NCBI GenBank assembly: GCA_946186915.1 | Contig: CAMHOY010000002.1 | Location: forward strand, 62,001 to 126,000 | Reading direction: 5' to 3' | DNA length: 64,000 bases | From: an uncultured Bacteroidales bacterium | GTDB taxonomy: Bacteria > Bacteroidota > Bacteroidia > Bacteroidales > Paludibacteraceae | Part shown: piece by piece, positions 25,309 to 33,303 of the stretch | How positions within the stretch are numbered: the first letter of the stretch is position 1 | Layout of the letters: every line of letters begins with the position of its first letter | Notes under the pieces: generated by a model | Databases searched by the model: none | Seen by the model: the letters and a program-made list of their open reading frames with translations, nothing else | What the model was told of the DNA's origin: nothing | Position numbers and translations under genes: made by a program

Positions 25309-26004
25309 TTACTCATCGCCATTATCTAATGCCTTGCATGAATCCTCATCTGTCGGATCCGCCGTTTTGTAAGTGTAAGAGAACTTGTACGTCTGATAAA
25401 AAGAGCGCATATACTCATATGTAGAAACGACAGAGAACTCTGTTCCCCACTCATAAGTAGTTGTTGTGGATATCGTCCCATAAACTGTCATTTCAGAAGT
25501 TACTTCCCAACACTTTTCGATGGAATTATCATAATGTTTTCCGTTTATAGTGCCAGCTTCTTCATCAATCTCTGGGTTTGGTATAGGTTCTGGTTCCGGT
25601 TTTATCACCGGTATATCTCCATCGTAAAGAGATAATTCGATACTATACACTTCACCGTATAACTTTTTGCGGGCTACCATTTTTCCTTTCTTAATATCAT
25701 AGGTAGCTGTAATCATCTCTTCTATTTCGGCATATTCTTTTAGATCTCCGGATAATTTTTTTACGGTTGCCGTAACAGAAGTTCCGTCTGTTACATACGA
25801 AGCCGTTCCGACGCCTTCACTATATCCGGTAATGGTGATAGTACACTCGTTTTTCGTAAAAGCGACGTAAATATCTGTTAGTTGATTACGTCCCTTCCAT
25901 TTAGTACCTGCAAGGTTGCTGTTGTTGTTTCCTCCATTTTCGCAGCTTACAAGCGTAAGACCTAACAGGCAGAAGACTGCCATAAATAAATTTTTCATTT
26001 TCAT
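25309..26004 (-). CDS. Lipoprotein of unknown function
   Basis: 231 residues. The signal ends in a lipobox LTLVSC (Cys21), followed by an Asn/Gly-rich spacer. The first domain starts AGTKWKGRNQL, like the neighbouring smaller lipoprotein (GTTWEGTG), suggesting a related lipocalin-like fold. A Pro/Glu linker (KPEPEPIPNPEI) separates a second region rich in Thr and Tyr (YGTISTTTTYEWGTEF). No catalytic motif is visible. It is preceded by an unusual promoter region that resembles the one before the next upstream gene. Confidence 0.7.
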   Translation of the reverse strand: MKMKNLFMAVFCLLGLTLVSCENGGNNNSNLAGTKWKGRNQLTDIYVAFTKNECTITITGYSEGVGTASYVTDGTSVTATVKKLSGDLKEYAEIEEMITATYDIKKGKMVARKKLYGEVYSIELSLYDGDIPVIKPEPEPIPNPEIDEEAGTINGKHYDNSIEKCWEVTSEMTVYGTISTTTTYEWGTEFSVVSTYEYMRSFYQTYKFSYTYKTADPTDEDSCKALDNGDE

Positions 26005-26086
26005 AATAATTGATTATTAGTTAGTACATTATGCCTACTCTTTATTGGATTTTCGGCATTCTCCGTTTTGTTTAGTATATCTATTA

Positions 26087-26094
26087 CAAAGATA
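26087..26094 (-). promoter_or_regulatory. Possible second -7 box for the lipoprotein gene
   Basis: Minus strand TATCTTTG about 85 bases before the ATG. The -33 position reads ATTG rather than TTTG. It may act with, or instead of, the box at 26143-26150. Confidence 0.4.
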
Positions 26095-26142
26095 CAGCAG
26101 ATGCATTAATCAATACAGCGGAACCCTTTTGGAATTCCGCTG

Positions 26143-26232
26143 CAAAAGTACAACATTTATTTGAATTGCGAGAAGTTCTTTTTATTTCTTGTTGTGCCAA
26201 GAAATAAACGATTAATTCGTTGAGACGAATTT
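26143..26232 (-). promoter_or_regulatory. Duplicated promoter region, copy A
   Basis: Minus strand order: palindrome ATTCGT-N4-ACGAAT (26215-26230), 26 bases, AAGAACTTC (26172-26180), 21 bases, TACTTTTG (26143-26150). AAGAACTTC takes the place of the -33 TTTG. Copy B at 26847-26932 has the same order and spacing. Confidence 0.6.
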
Positions 26233-26248
26233 TTCTTGTTACGTCTTG

Positions 26249-26821
26249 TTATGTCAGAAGGGTGACAGATTGGAGGCCGCCGTTATTGCCAGCGATATAA
26301 GAAACGGAGGTGTGCCCTGTGAGTACGAGTTGGTCGATGTAGAGCGGCTGACCTGTCAGGAAGAACGTGGAAACGAAGGTGTCTCCTGCACTCAATTTGG
26401 AATTGACAGATTCCACCACTTCAAAACGCATATCGCCTAAATAGCGGAACACACATCGACGATTCGGCAGCCAAGTGACTTCTATACTCTGTCCGGGCTG
26501 TAGATCCTTGGTATGAATTCCCTCTGCGATGAAAGGATTACTACTGCCATGCTCACCTTCTTTCAAATGATTAGTATAATCATTCCAATCGCGTGAGCCC
26601 ACATATCGGGAAAGGATATTCAGCGTTGACAGGCGGGTATTATTGGCGCCATCTACATAACCCCAAAGACGCTCTAATGTGCTGAGGGCAATATTCTCAT
26701 GCAGGCACAGCCAGATTTGCGCGATGAGCGATTCAAAATCAGCCGGAGTCGCCGGACGTGTACCAAAACGCGCTTCTACATCTTTGCGGAGTTGGATAAC
26801 CTCGGGTGCATTTTTATTCAT
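26249..26821 (-). CDS. Conserved protein of unknown function with helical N-domain
   Basis: 190 residues. The N-terminal ~85 residues are helical (PADFESLIAQIWLCLHENIA, STLERLWGYVDG, TRLSTLNILSRYVG) and look like a helix-turn-helix or death-fold-like module that recurs near signalling genes in Bacteroidetes. The C-terminal part is beta-rich (SIEVTWLPNRRCVFRYLG, STFFLTGQPLYIDQL). No signal peptide, so cytoplasmic. It has its own promoter (copy B), 20 bases from the ATG, and sits between the Ser/Thr kinase and two lipoproteins. A regulatory role is inference from position. Confidence 0.6.
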   Translation of the reverse strand: MNKNAPEVIQLRKDVEARFGTRPATPADFESLIAQIWLCLHENIALSTLERLWGYVDGANNTRLSTLNILSRYVGSRDWNDYTNHLKEGEHGSSNPFIAEGIHTKDLQPGQSIEVTWLPNRRCVFRYLGDMRFEVVESVNSKLSAGDTFVSTFFLTGQPLYIDQLVLTGHTSVSYIAGNNGGLQSVTLLT

Positions 26822-26846
26822 CTGTATTACAATTTGAAATCCGCTG

Positions 26847-26932
26847 CAAAGGTACTACGTTTTTTTGATATACAGGAAGTTCTTATTACTTCTTATCTCA
26901 TTTCATTCGAACGATTAATTCGTAAAACGAAT
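26847..26932 (-). promoter_or_regulatory. Duplicated promoter region, copy B
   Basis: Minus strand: palindrome ATTCGT-AAA-ACGAAT... read as 26918-26932, then AAGAACTTC (26876-26884), 21 bases, TACCTTTG (26847-26854). The shared block GAAGTTCTTNTTANTTCTT (plus strand) and AACGATTAATTCGT are nearly identical to copy A. On plus, the palindrome is followed by T6, so a terminator role cannot be excluded. Confidence 0.6.
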
Positions 26933-26939
26933 TTTTTCA

Positions 26940-28256
26940 TTAGAAAAATTGCTCCAACTTTAATGCCTTATAGTCTGCTTCCGACCGCACAATTTGGGAT
27001 AACGGATTCGCCATGCGATTCATAAACGGCATATAAAGCATCGCGTAATACCGACCTGTGGCTTGCAAAATATGGAGGCGCAACTCTTCATTATCTCCTA
27101 CAGACGCAAATAATTCCGTCATTCTCTGACTCCATTGTTCTGCGGGTGTTGGGTGAGTGTCAACAAGAGAAACGATATCTTGTGCCGTTACAGCTTCTTC
27201 GGTACGAGAGATATAGTCTTGATAAATCTCTTTGACTTTGAGATCCAATAACTCTTCCTGAGTAGGCGTATTGGCTTTGATTGCCAGCGAATCGACCACG
27301 CGGTTTAGAGAGTCCACCTGTGACTGACGCTTCTCATTTTGAGAACGCAACACATCCTCTTGTTGCTGGCGTTCTTCATTCTGCGCGCGCAGGGAATCAA
27401 CCTGGATAAACAATTGGTTTTCTTGTTCATTATGTACCCGTTCCGAGCGCTGGTAGCCGGTATATATTCCCCATATCGCAGCACATGGAATAAGCATAAG
27501 TATCAACGACAACGGCAGCCACATACGCAGGTTGTCCGCACGTTTTAAGGCACGCGTTATACGAGCGCATGAAGGATAGCGACGTGCAGCATCTACGCGT
27601 GTGCAACGACGCGCAATCAGTCTATAGCGATGCGGGAAAAGGAGTTGGATGATTTTGCCTACGGCATAAATGTCTGCGCGGTTGTCTATCGGCTTGCCGG
27701 CTAACTGCTCCGGAGCGATATAGGATATTGAACCTGCCGGTTGTTTAAACGTGACATAATCATCCGTGTCGGAAACACCGAAGTCAATCAATTTGACAGT
27801 TGTTCCGTTGCGGGTAATGAGGATATTGGACGGCTTGATGTCGCGGTGGATAATCTGGCGTTCATGCAAGAATGATAACGCATCCAGAAGCTGACTTATT
27901 AGTTTGCGGCGTACCGAGGTCGAGGGCTTAGTCTCCAGGAATTGATCCAACGTAATGCCATCAATATACTCCATTTGGATATACCACCCGATAGAATCCA
28001 TGTGTCCAAAATCCAGCAATCGAACAATATTCGGATGATCCAAGCCGACACCAATAGAGAACTCTTTGCGCAGCAGTTCAATATGCGGCGTAGATTCACG
28101 GTAAGGCTCTGCCAAAGCCTTCAGCACATACTTGCGACCGAATCGCGTAGCTACATACAAGGCATTGTGTCCCTCTGCGGACAACAACTCCGGTTCCGAC
28201 CATACATCAGAGAAATCCGCGCTTACGGGCGATATGATAAAAGAGGAATCGTTCAT
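26940..28256 (-). CDS. Membrane-anchored Ser/Thr protein kinase
   Basis: 438 residues with a cytoplasmic Hanks-type kinase domain. Visible: Lys46 in YVLKAL, catalytic loop HRDIKPSNILI (His137, Asp139, Lys141, Asn144), Asp158-Phe-Gly, and APEQ at 181-184. The C-lobe is short, ending near residue 240. A membrane helix (about 245-266) is followed by a coiled coil (about 275-325) with repeated EERQQQEDVLRSQNEKRQ-type units and a helical tail, probably periplasmic and able to dimerise. All catalytic residues are present. It closes a long co-directional gene run, 23 bases after a pectate lyase gene. Confidence 0.9.
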   Translation of the reverse strand: MNDSSFIISPVSADFSDVWSEPELLSAEGHNALYVATRFGRKYVLKALAEPYRESTPHIELLRKEFSIGVGLDHPNIVRLLDFGHMDSIGWYIQMEYIDGITLDQFLETKPSTSVRRKLISQLLDALSFLHERQIIHRDIKPSNILITRNGTTVKLIDFGVSDTDDYVTFKQPAGSISYIAPEQLAGKPIDNRADIYAVGKIIQLLFPHRYRLIARRCTRVDAARRYPSCARITRALKRADNLRMWLPLSLILMLIPCAAIWGIYTGYQRSERVHNEQENQLFIQVDSLRAQNEERQQQEDVLRSQNEKRQSQVDSLNRVVDSLAIKANTPTQEELLDLKVKEIYQDYISRTEEAVTAQDIVSLVDTHPTPAEQWSQRMTELFASVGDNEELRLHILQATGRYYAMLYMPFMNRMANPLSQIVRSEADYKALKLEQFF

Positions 28257-28279
28257 TGCCAGACTTGTATTTACTCAAT

Positions 28280-29242
28280 TTACCGGATGACGCATTGGGC
28301 ATCGGGGGCAGAGCGGTAAGGGATCTTAATACCGGGACCGAAAGAGGGTGAGATGATGATGACCGTTGATTCGCGGCGGGCATCGACTGCCGGGTGTTCC
28401 GTGGTACATTCCCACCGGCAATGATCCAGAAGAACGGTACCGAAACGCACCATCGGCATTCGCTGGCGACAACCCTCTCCCCATGTGCAATACGCATAGG
28501 TGACATGCAGTTTGCCCCTGTCTGCTACTACCCTATCTGCAGCGCCGACAAGATTAGAATTCATATGGTCGTAACTCAACTCCGTATAGTCGAAATAACA
28601 ACGGGAGATAGTAATCGAATCAGACTGCGAAGTGATGTCCAGATTGCCGTCCATGCCATCCATGAAGACACAACTATCAATGAATATACGGGTGGAATGA
28701 TCCATGCCCAAGAGGTCGTTCCCGCTCACATCTATCGCCCCCGGTCCCTGCAACCGCAGTCCGCGGACAGTGACATTACGGCAATGCGAGAGTTGGATGC
28801 CTCCGGAGGCACGGAAAGACTCTTCCGGGTCATTGAAACGGTCTATAAACAGTTGGCGGGTCTTTAGTTCGCGCTGCTCGCGTACCCTCATGCCGTTGGA
28901 GAGCACTCCTCCCTCTCCGGCTGTAGAGAAACGCATGATATCCGCACTGTCTAACGTGGCACGGATTTCCGGCGTAATACGAAAACGGGTACGCAGACAA
29001 GCGTCATGCGTACCTATGATCGTTTTGTTCGTTAAGTGTTTGAGTACCACGGTGTGTCCCAAGACAAACTCGCCCTTCGAGCCGTCCAGGATAACCGTGT
29101 CATGAGAGCGGACAGCCGATAAAAGGCTATCAGACATGTCTGCTCCGTTAGAAGTGATGGTCAGTGCGGCTTGAGCCGTTTGGACCAAAACCGACAGACA
29201 GATCAATATACCATATAGTTTATGCCAACAGGGCATCGGCAA
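28280..29242 (-). CDS. Secreted pectate lyase-like protein (PL1 type)
   Basis: 320 residues with a signal peptide (about 1-25, LYGILICLSVLVQTAQA). The rest forms right-handed beta-helix repeats: DTVILDGSKGEFVLG, NKTIIGTHDACLRTRF, NVTVRGLRLQGPGAIDVSG, IFIDSCVFMDGMDGNLDI, SITISRCYFDYTELSYDH. This matches pectate lyase family 1, which cleaves polygalacturonate by beta-elimination with calcium. Active-site residues could not be placed with certainty by eye. The start overlaps the fprA end by 23 bases. A second, larger pectate lyase lies three genes upstream. Confidence 0.78.
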   Translation of the reverse strand: MPMPCWHKLYGILICLSVLVQTAQAALTITSNGADMSDSLLSAVRSHDTVILDGSKGEFVLGHTVVLKHLTNKTIIGTHDACLRTRFRITPEIRATLDSADIMRFSTAGEGGVLSNGMRVREQRELKTRQLFIDRFNDPEESFRASGGIQLSHCRNVTVRGLRLQGPGAIDVSGNDLLGMDHSTRIFIDSCVFMDGMDGNLDITSQSDSITISRCYFDYTELSYDHMNSNLVGAADRVVADRGKLHVTYAYCTWGEGCRQRMPMVRFGTVLLDHCRWECTTEHPAVDARRESTVIIISPSFGPGIKIPYRSAPDAQCVIR

Positions 29243-30404
29243 GGGCTTCGAGTTCTGCCTTTTGCGCGGGCTTGAGGGAGCCGCGGATGGTAACGGTGGG
29301 CTCTACAATCTCTACGTTCTTGCATCCGGAGAGCATCTCGCGCATCACCCTCACCGCTTGTGGAGCCCAAGAGCCGTTTTCGACCAACGCCACACGGCGG
29401 TTCTGATAGCCCTTCAAGCGCAGTTTATGCAGGAACATGTGCATCGGCGGGAAAATATCTCCTTCATACGTAGCGCAGCAGAGCACAAGTCGGTTCATGC
29501 GGAACGCATCTTCTATTGCCTCCGCCATGTCGTCGCGGGAAAGGTCGGTGATTGCTACTTTGCCGGCGTTCTTGGTCTTCAGTATCTCTGCCAACTGCTC
29601 TGCTGCACGACGTGTGTTGCCGTGGATAGAAGCGTAGGCTACCAGCACACCCTCGGTCTCCACGCCGTAGGCGCTCCAGATAGTATAAAGCCGCAGTGCC
29701 TCGTCCTTCTTTTCACCCTCTAACATCGGTCCGTGCAGCGGGGCGATAGTAGCAACAGGCTTGTCCGCTAACTTCTTCAGCACATTAGCAACCTGCATGC
29801 CGTATTTGCCGACGATATTGAAATAGTAACGGCGCGCCTCACATGCCCAGTCATCCTCATCGGCATGATAGACGCCGAACTTACCGAAACCGTCCGCAGA
29901 GAAGAGCACCCGCTCTTCCGGGCAGTAGGTCATGATGACCTCGGGCCAGTGAATCATCGGCGCAGCGATGAACTGCAGCGTCAGTCCGCCGAGGTCGATA
30001 CTCTGCCCTTCGGCTACCACCTGCACGTTCTTTGCCTCGATGCCGAACTGCACAGCCATGACGGTAGCCTGCTTCGAGCAAACAACCGTCACATCCGGGT
30101 ATTTGGCAAGGAAAGCACCCATCGAACCGCTGTGGTCGGGCTCCATGTGCTGGCAGACGAGGTATTCCGGCTTGCGGCCTGCTAACGCCTCTTCTACTTT
30201 CTTCAGCCACTCCTCGCAGCAACGCGCATCCATCGCGTCCATCACTGCCACTTTGTTTTCTCCGAGCACCACGTAACTATTGTAACACATGCCTTCCGGC
30301 AGCTCGTACTGGCTCTCGAACAAATCCAACTCGGCGTCATCGCAGCCGACATATTTGATATTTACCATTTTGTCATTTACCATTTCTTTATTCACTTTGT
30401 TCAT
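29220..30404 (-). CDS. FprA-type flavodiiron protein
   Basis: Cytoplasmic oxygen or nitric-oxide reductase. An N-terminal metallo-beta-lactamase-like domain carries the diiron motif HMEPDH (residues 86-91). The C-terminal flavodoxin domain (from about residue 255) has the FMN loop YASIHGNTRR. Length 394. It would protect an anaerobe from oxygen or NO. The first residues (NKVNKEMVNDKMV) are encoded by an ATTTACC-type micro-repeat, so the true start may be the internal ATG at 30368 (MVNIKYVGCDD). It lies between an aminotransferase and a pectate lyase. Confidence 0.92.
   Translation of the reverse strand: MNKVNKEMVNDKMVNIKYVGCDDAELDLFESQYELPEGMCYNSYVVLGENKVAVMDAMDARCCEEWLKKVEEALAGRKPEYLVCQHMEPDHSGSMGAFLAKYPDVTVVCSKQATVMAVQFGIEAKNVQVVAEGQSIDLGGLTLQFIAAPMIHWPEVIMTYCPEERVLFSADGFGKFGVYHADEDDWACEARRYYFNIVGKYGMQVANVLKKLADKPVATIAPLHGPMLEGEKKDEALRLYTIWSAYGVETEGVLVAYASIHGNTRRAAEQLAEILKTKNAGKVAITDLSRDDMAEAIEDAFRMNRLVLCCATYEGDIFPPMHMFLHKLRLKGYQNRRVALVENGSWAPQAVRVMREMLSGCKNVEIVEPTVTIRGSLKPAQKAELEALADALLA
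30360..30385. repeat. ATTTACC micro-repeat at the fprA start
   Basis: ATTTACC, ATTTTGTC, ATTTACC, then ATTTC on plus: two identical heptamers with an octamer between. It encodes the extra N-terminal residues of FprA. Confidence 0.6.
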
Positions 30405-30446
30405 ACGATCTGCTTCGCCGTATGGGTTATTTATTTAATCATTTAT

Positions 30447-31637
30447 TCATTTTTGGTTGTATGCCTCAAGGGCTTTACGCAAGACAATCATTGCTTTGCC
30501 GAGGTCCTCTTTATTCAGCACATACGCCATGCGGACCTGATGACGGCCATCCTCCGGATTGGTGTAGAAACCCGTTCCCGGCGCCATCATCACCGTTGCC
30601 CCTTCGTATGTAAAGTCCGTCAGACACCATTTGCAGAACTTCTCTACATCATCGACCGGCAGTTCGACCATCACATAGAAAGCACCTGTAGGCGCGGGCG
30701 CAAAGACACCGGGAATCTGATTGAGTTGGTCAATGAGGAAATTACGTCTGCCCAGATACTCGTCATACACCTCCTGCATATACTCTTCCGGCGTAGAGAG
30801 ACTTGCCTCGGCTACTACCTGACCAAACAAAGGAGGACTGAGACGCGCCTGGCAGAACTTCATCACCGATTCACGCACGGCTTTGTTCTTCGTTATGAGT
30901 GCACCGATACGGATACCGCACTCGCTGTAACGCTTCGAGACGGAGTCCACGAGCACCACGTTCTCTTCGATACCTTCCAAGTGACACGCGGAGATATACG
31001 GCGACTTGGTGTAGATGAACTCGCGGTACACCTCATCCGAGATGAGGTAGAGATCGTATTTCTTCACGAGGTCGCGAATCTGACGCATCTCCTGCTTAGT
31101 GTACAAGTAGCCCGTCGGGTTATTGGGATTACAAATCAAGATGGCACGCGTCTTGGGCGTAATCTGCTTCTCGAACTCCTCCACAGGCGGCAGTTTGAAG
31201 CCGTTCTTGATATCCGTCTTGACGCTTTTTACCACGGCTCCCGCAGAGATAGCAAACGCCATGTAGTTGGCATAACTCGGGTCGGTAACGATAATCTCAT
31301 CGCCCGGATTAAGACAACTCATGTACGCGAACATAATCGCCTCCGAACCGCCCGCGGTGATGATGATCTCATCCGGCGAGAGGTCAATGCCGTAATTGGC
31401 ATAATAACTCACCATCTTCGTACGCAGGGATTTCAATCCCTGAGACGGCGAGTACTCTAAGATTTCCGTATTGAAATTCTTCACCGCTTCCAGTGCCTGC
31501 GGCGGCGTTTTGATATCCGGCTGACCGATATTCAGATGATACACATGCACACCAGCCAACTTGGCCTCGTCAGCATACTTTGCCAGTTTTCGAATTGGGC
31601 TCTCCGGCATGGATTGCGCCCGTAAACTGATTTCCAT
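30447..31637 (-). CDS. aspC: Class I/II PLP aminotransferase (aspartate-type)
   Basis: Cytoplasmic fold-type I aminotransferase, most like aspartate aminotransferase of the AT-I gamma/beta group. Visible: LNIGQPDIKTP (34-44 region), TAGGSEAIMFA, CNPNNPTGY (169-177), SDEVYREFIY, and PLP lysine Lys235 in VSKRYSECGIRIG. Length 396. The substrate call (aspartate/2-oxoglutarate) rests on overall resemblance; a related amino acid substrate is possible. It starts 7 bases after the pectate lyase stop, within the long minus-strand series. Confidence 0.85.
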   Translation of the reverse strand: MEISLRAQSMPESPIRKLAKYADEAKLAGVHVYHLNIGQPDIKTPPQALEAVKNFNTEILEYSPSQGLKSLRTKMVSYYANYGIDLSPDEIIITAGGSEAIMFAYMSCLNPGDEIIVTDPSYANYMAFAISAGAVVKSVKTDIKNGFKLPPVEEFEKQITPKTRAILICNPNNPTGYLYTKQEMRQIRDLVKKYDLYLISDEVYREFIYTKSPYISACHLEGIEENVVLVDSVSKRYSECGIRIGALITKNKAVRESVMKFCQARLSPPLFGQVVAEASLSTPEEYMQEVYDEYLGRRNFLIDQLNQIPGVFAPAPTGAFYVMVELPVDDVEKFCKWCLTDFTYEGATVMMAPGTGFYTNPEDGRHQVRMAYVLNKEDLGKAMIVLRKALEAYNQK

Positions 31638-31644
31638 ATAATGT

Positions 31645-33303
31645 TTAATGTTTTGTGTTTAGTGATTGTCCTTGCAGGGTATAGGTCTTATCGCCATGTT
31701 GGATCAACAACTGCCCCTCACGTAAAAAGAGCCTACCCCGCTCTGCTCCCTGAAGGGAAGGATTTTCAATATCTTCCGTAGACGGTTTATACCCGTCGTC
31801 CATCGGGGCTTTATGCGTCATGGCGTAGTGCAGATACATCTCCAACATCGTATATCCGGAAGCATGGCGGACATTATTATCTGCAACCAAGGGATTACAC
31901 CCGTTCTCGCTCTCCCATTCATCCGGCATGCCGTCCTTATCTGTATCCGCCAAGGGCGCTACCGCCGTATAATCATAAAATCCTTCAGCATCTTCCTCTG
32001 TATCAATGATACCTTTCTTTCCTGTTACAGAACCGGTATAGGTATAGCCGCCCTCGCGTGTATCGTTTACCAGGCGCTTGCCAATATGGTCACGCGGGAA
32101 ACAACCGGCGGTATCCAATACCGTCTCCAGTGCCTTTTCCGCCGTCTCATATTCTTCGGCAGCATAAGCGTATATCTCGAAGTCATATCGACCGTAGATT
32201 GAGTCCTCCGTCCATTTCCACCAAGGTGTTTGCGGCCGGATGAGCGTGTCCACCTGACTCTCAGCTTTCGTATATCCTTTGACATTGACAGCCGACCAGT
32301 TGTCTGCCGTAGCGGATGGTACGCCATCAAAGATATTGCCATCAAAGAACCACTTACTCGGTCCCCAAGAGGTGGCGCCGCTACGGGCTTTCTCCACCGA
32401 AACAAACAGTTTAGTGTTGGTCGTGTTAGGGCCTTTTTTGTAATAGTTATTGACGAAGTTGCACTCATGCGCAGAGTTGAGACCGTTATACGAGTCTATC
32501 TTTGCCGTGTTCTCTCCGCCGTAACAACCATTGCTGCCTCCCTCGAAATTATAGTTCACATTATTGATATAATCGAGGTACACCACGAAATCATTGCTCT
32601 GCGCGCCATTGAAACGGCATGAACGCTTGTTGTTGTTCACCAGCAAGTTATGATGATAGGTTGCCGGAGAGCCGCCCCACTGACATCCGTAGCCACGTGC
32701 ACCCTTCGGGTGACCGGAGCTATTCAGGCCCTCATGCACGATACAATACTGCACAGTGATAAAATGGCTGTCGTAGGTATTCATATTCTCCTCAGTGGAC
32801 CATCCGAACTCACAATGGTCAATGATGTAGTTACTGCAGTTCTCCGCACCGAACGCGTTTTGTGTGATGATATTACCGTTTACATCTTTGCGGCCGATAC
32901 GGAAACGGATATTTCGGATGATAAAGTTCTCCGACCCGCCGCAATTGACCTTGTTATGCGTGATGACAATACCTATACCAGGCGCCGTCTGTCCGGCAAT
33001 GGTGTAGTTCTTTCGGTTAATACGCAGGTCTTTGACCAGCCGTATCTCGCCCGTCACGGCAAAGCATACAGTAAGCGGTTCATCCGGAAATTGCTTTACC
33101 GCCCAACGTAACGAACCCTCAATATTCCCGTTCGCATCATCCTCCAAAGTCGTCACATAGACTACCTTGCCTCCACGACCACCAGAGGTATATTTCCCGA
33201 ATCCTTCTGCGCCGGGGAAAGCGACAAGCGTATCAGGCAGCAAAGCAGCCGACAAATGACAAAGGGAGAAAGTACAAAGTACAAGGATTAGAATCTTTTT
33301 CAT
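31645..33303 (-). CDS. Secreted pectate lyase (PL1) with C-terminal sorting tail
   Basis: 552 residues from the ATG at 33303, which overlaps the rluA stop by 4 bases. Signal peptide about 1-20 (ILILVLCTFSLCHLSA), partly encoded by a heptamer array. The catalytic part begins FPGAEGFGKYTSGGRGGKVV and continues NYTIAGQTAPGIGIVI, NFIIRNIRFRIG, NYIIDHCEFGWSTEENM, typical of Bacteroidetes pectate lyases. An Asp-rich ADTDKDGMPDEWE segment (calcium-binding type repeat) precedes the C-terminus. The final residues LLIQHGDKTYTLQGQSL resemble a truncated type IX sorting tail. Just before it NPSLQGAERGRLF comes from a palindromic repeat. Confidence 0.88.
   Translation of the reverse strand: MKKILILVLCTFSLCHLSAALLPDTLVAFPGAEGFGKYTSGGRGGKVVYVTTLEDDANGNIEGSLRWAVKQFPDEPLTVCFAVTGEIRLVKDLRINRKNYTIAGQTAPGIGIVITHNKVNCGGSENFIIRNIRFRIGRKDVNGNIITQNAFGAENCSNYIIDHCEFGWSTEENMNTYDSHFITVQYCIVHEGLNSSGHPKGARGYGCQWGGSPATYHHNLLVNNNKRSCRFNGAQSNDFVVYLDYINNVNYNFEGGSNGCYGGENTAKIDSYNGLNSAHECNFVNNYYKKGPNTTNTKLFVSVEKARSGATSWGPSKWFFDGNIFDGVPSATADNWSAVNVKGYTKAESQVDTLIRPQTPWWKWTEDSIYGRYDFEIYAYAAEEYETAEKALETVLDTAGCFPRDHIGKRLVNDTREGGYTYTGSVTGKKGIIDTEEDAEGFYDYTAVAPLADTDKDGMPDEWESENGCNPLVADNNVRHASGYTMLEMYLHYAMTHKAPMDDGYKPSTEDIENPSLQGAERGRLFLREGQLLIQHGDKTYTLQGQSLNTKH
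31728..31772. repeat. Palindromic mini-element, copy 3 (inside a pectate lyase gene)
   Basis: GCCTACCCCG then CTCCCTGAAGGGAAGG, with a few extra bases (CTCTG) between. It is antisense to the gene and encodes NPSLQGAERGRLF. Confidence 0.7.
33250..33284. repeat. Heptamer array in the pectate lyase signal-peptide codons
   Basis: Five 7-mers in phase on plus: CGACAAA, TGACAAA, GGGAGAA, AGTACAA, AGTACAA. On the coding strand they specify the hydrophobic signal segment VLCTFSLCHLS. Confidence 0.75.

Noticed and set aside
29220..29242. Overlap between fprA and the pectate lyase as a fusion or error
   Set aside because: The two genes are in different frames, each has a full product, and short overlaps are common in this run.
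31127..31200. Frame break in the aminotransferase
   Set aside because: The frame is continuous through CNPNNPTGY; no truncation.
30453..31460. Plus-strand frame opposite the aminotransferase gene
   Set aside because: Antisense shadow with no recognisable motif; the aminotransferase has its PLP lysine and conserved motifs.
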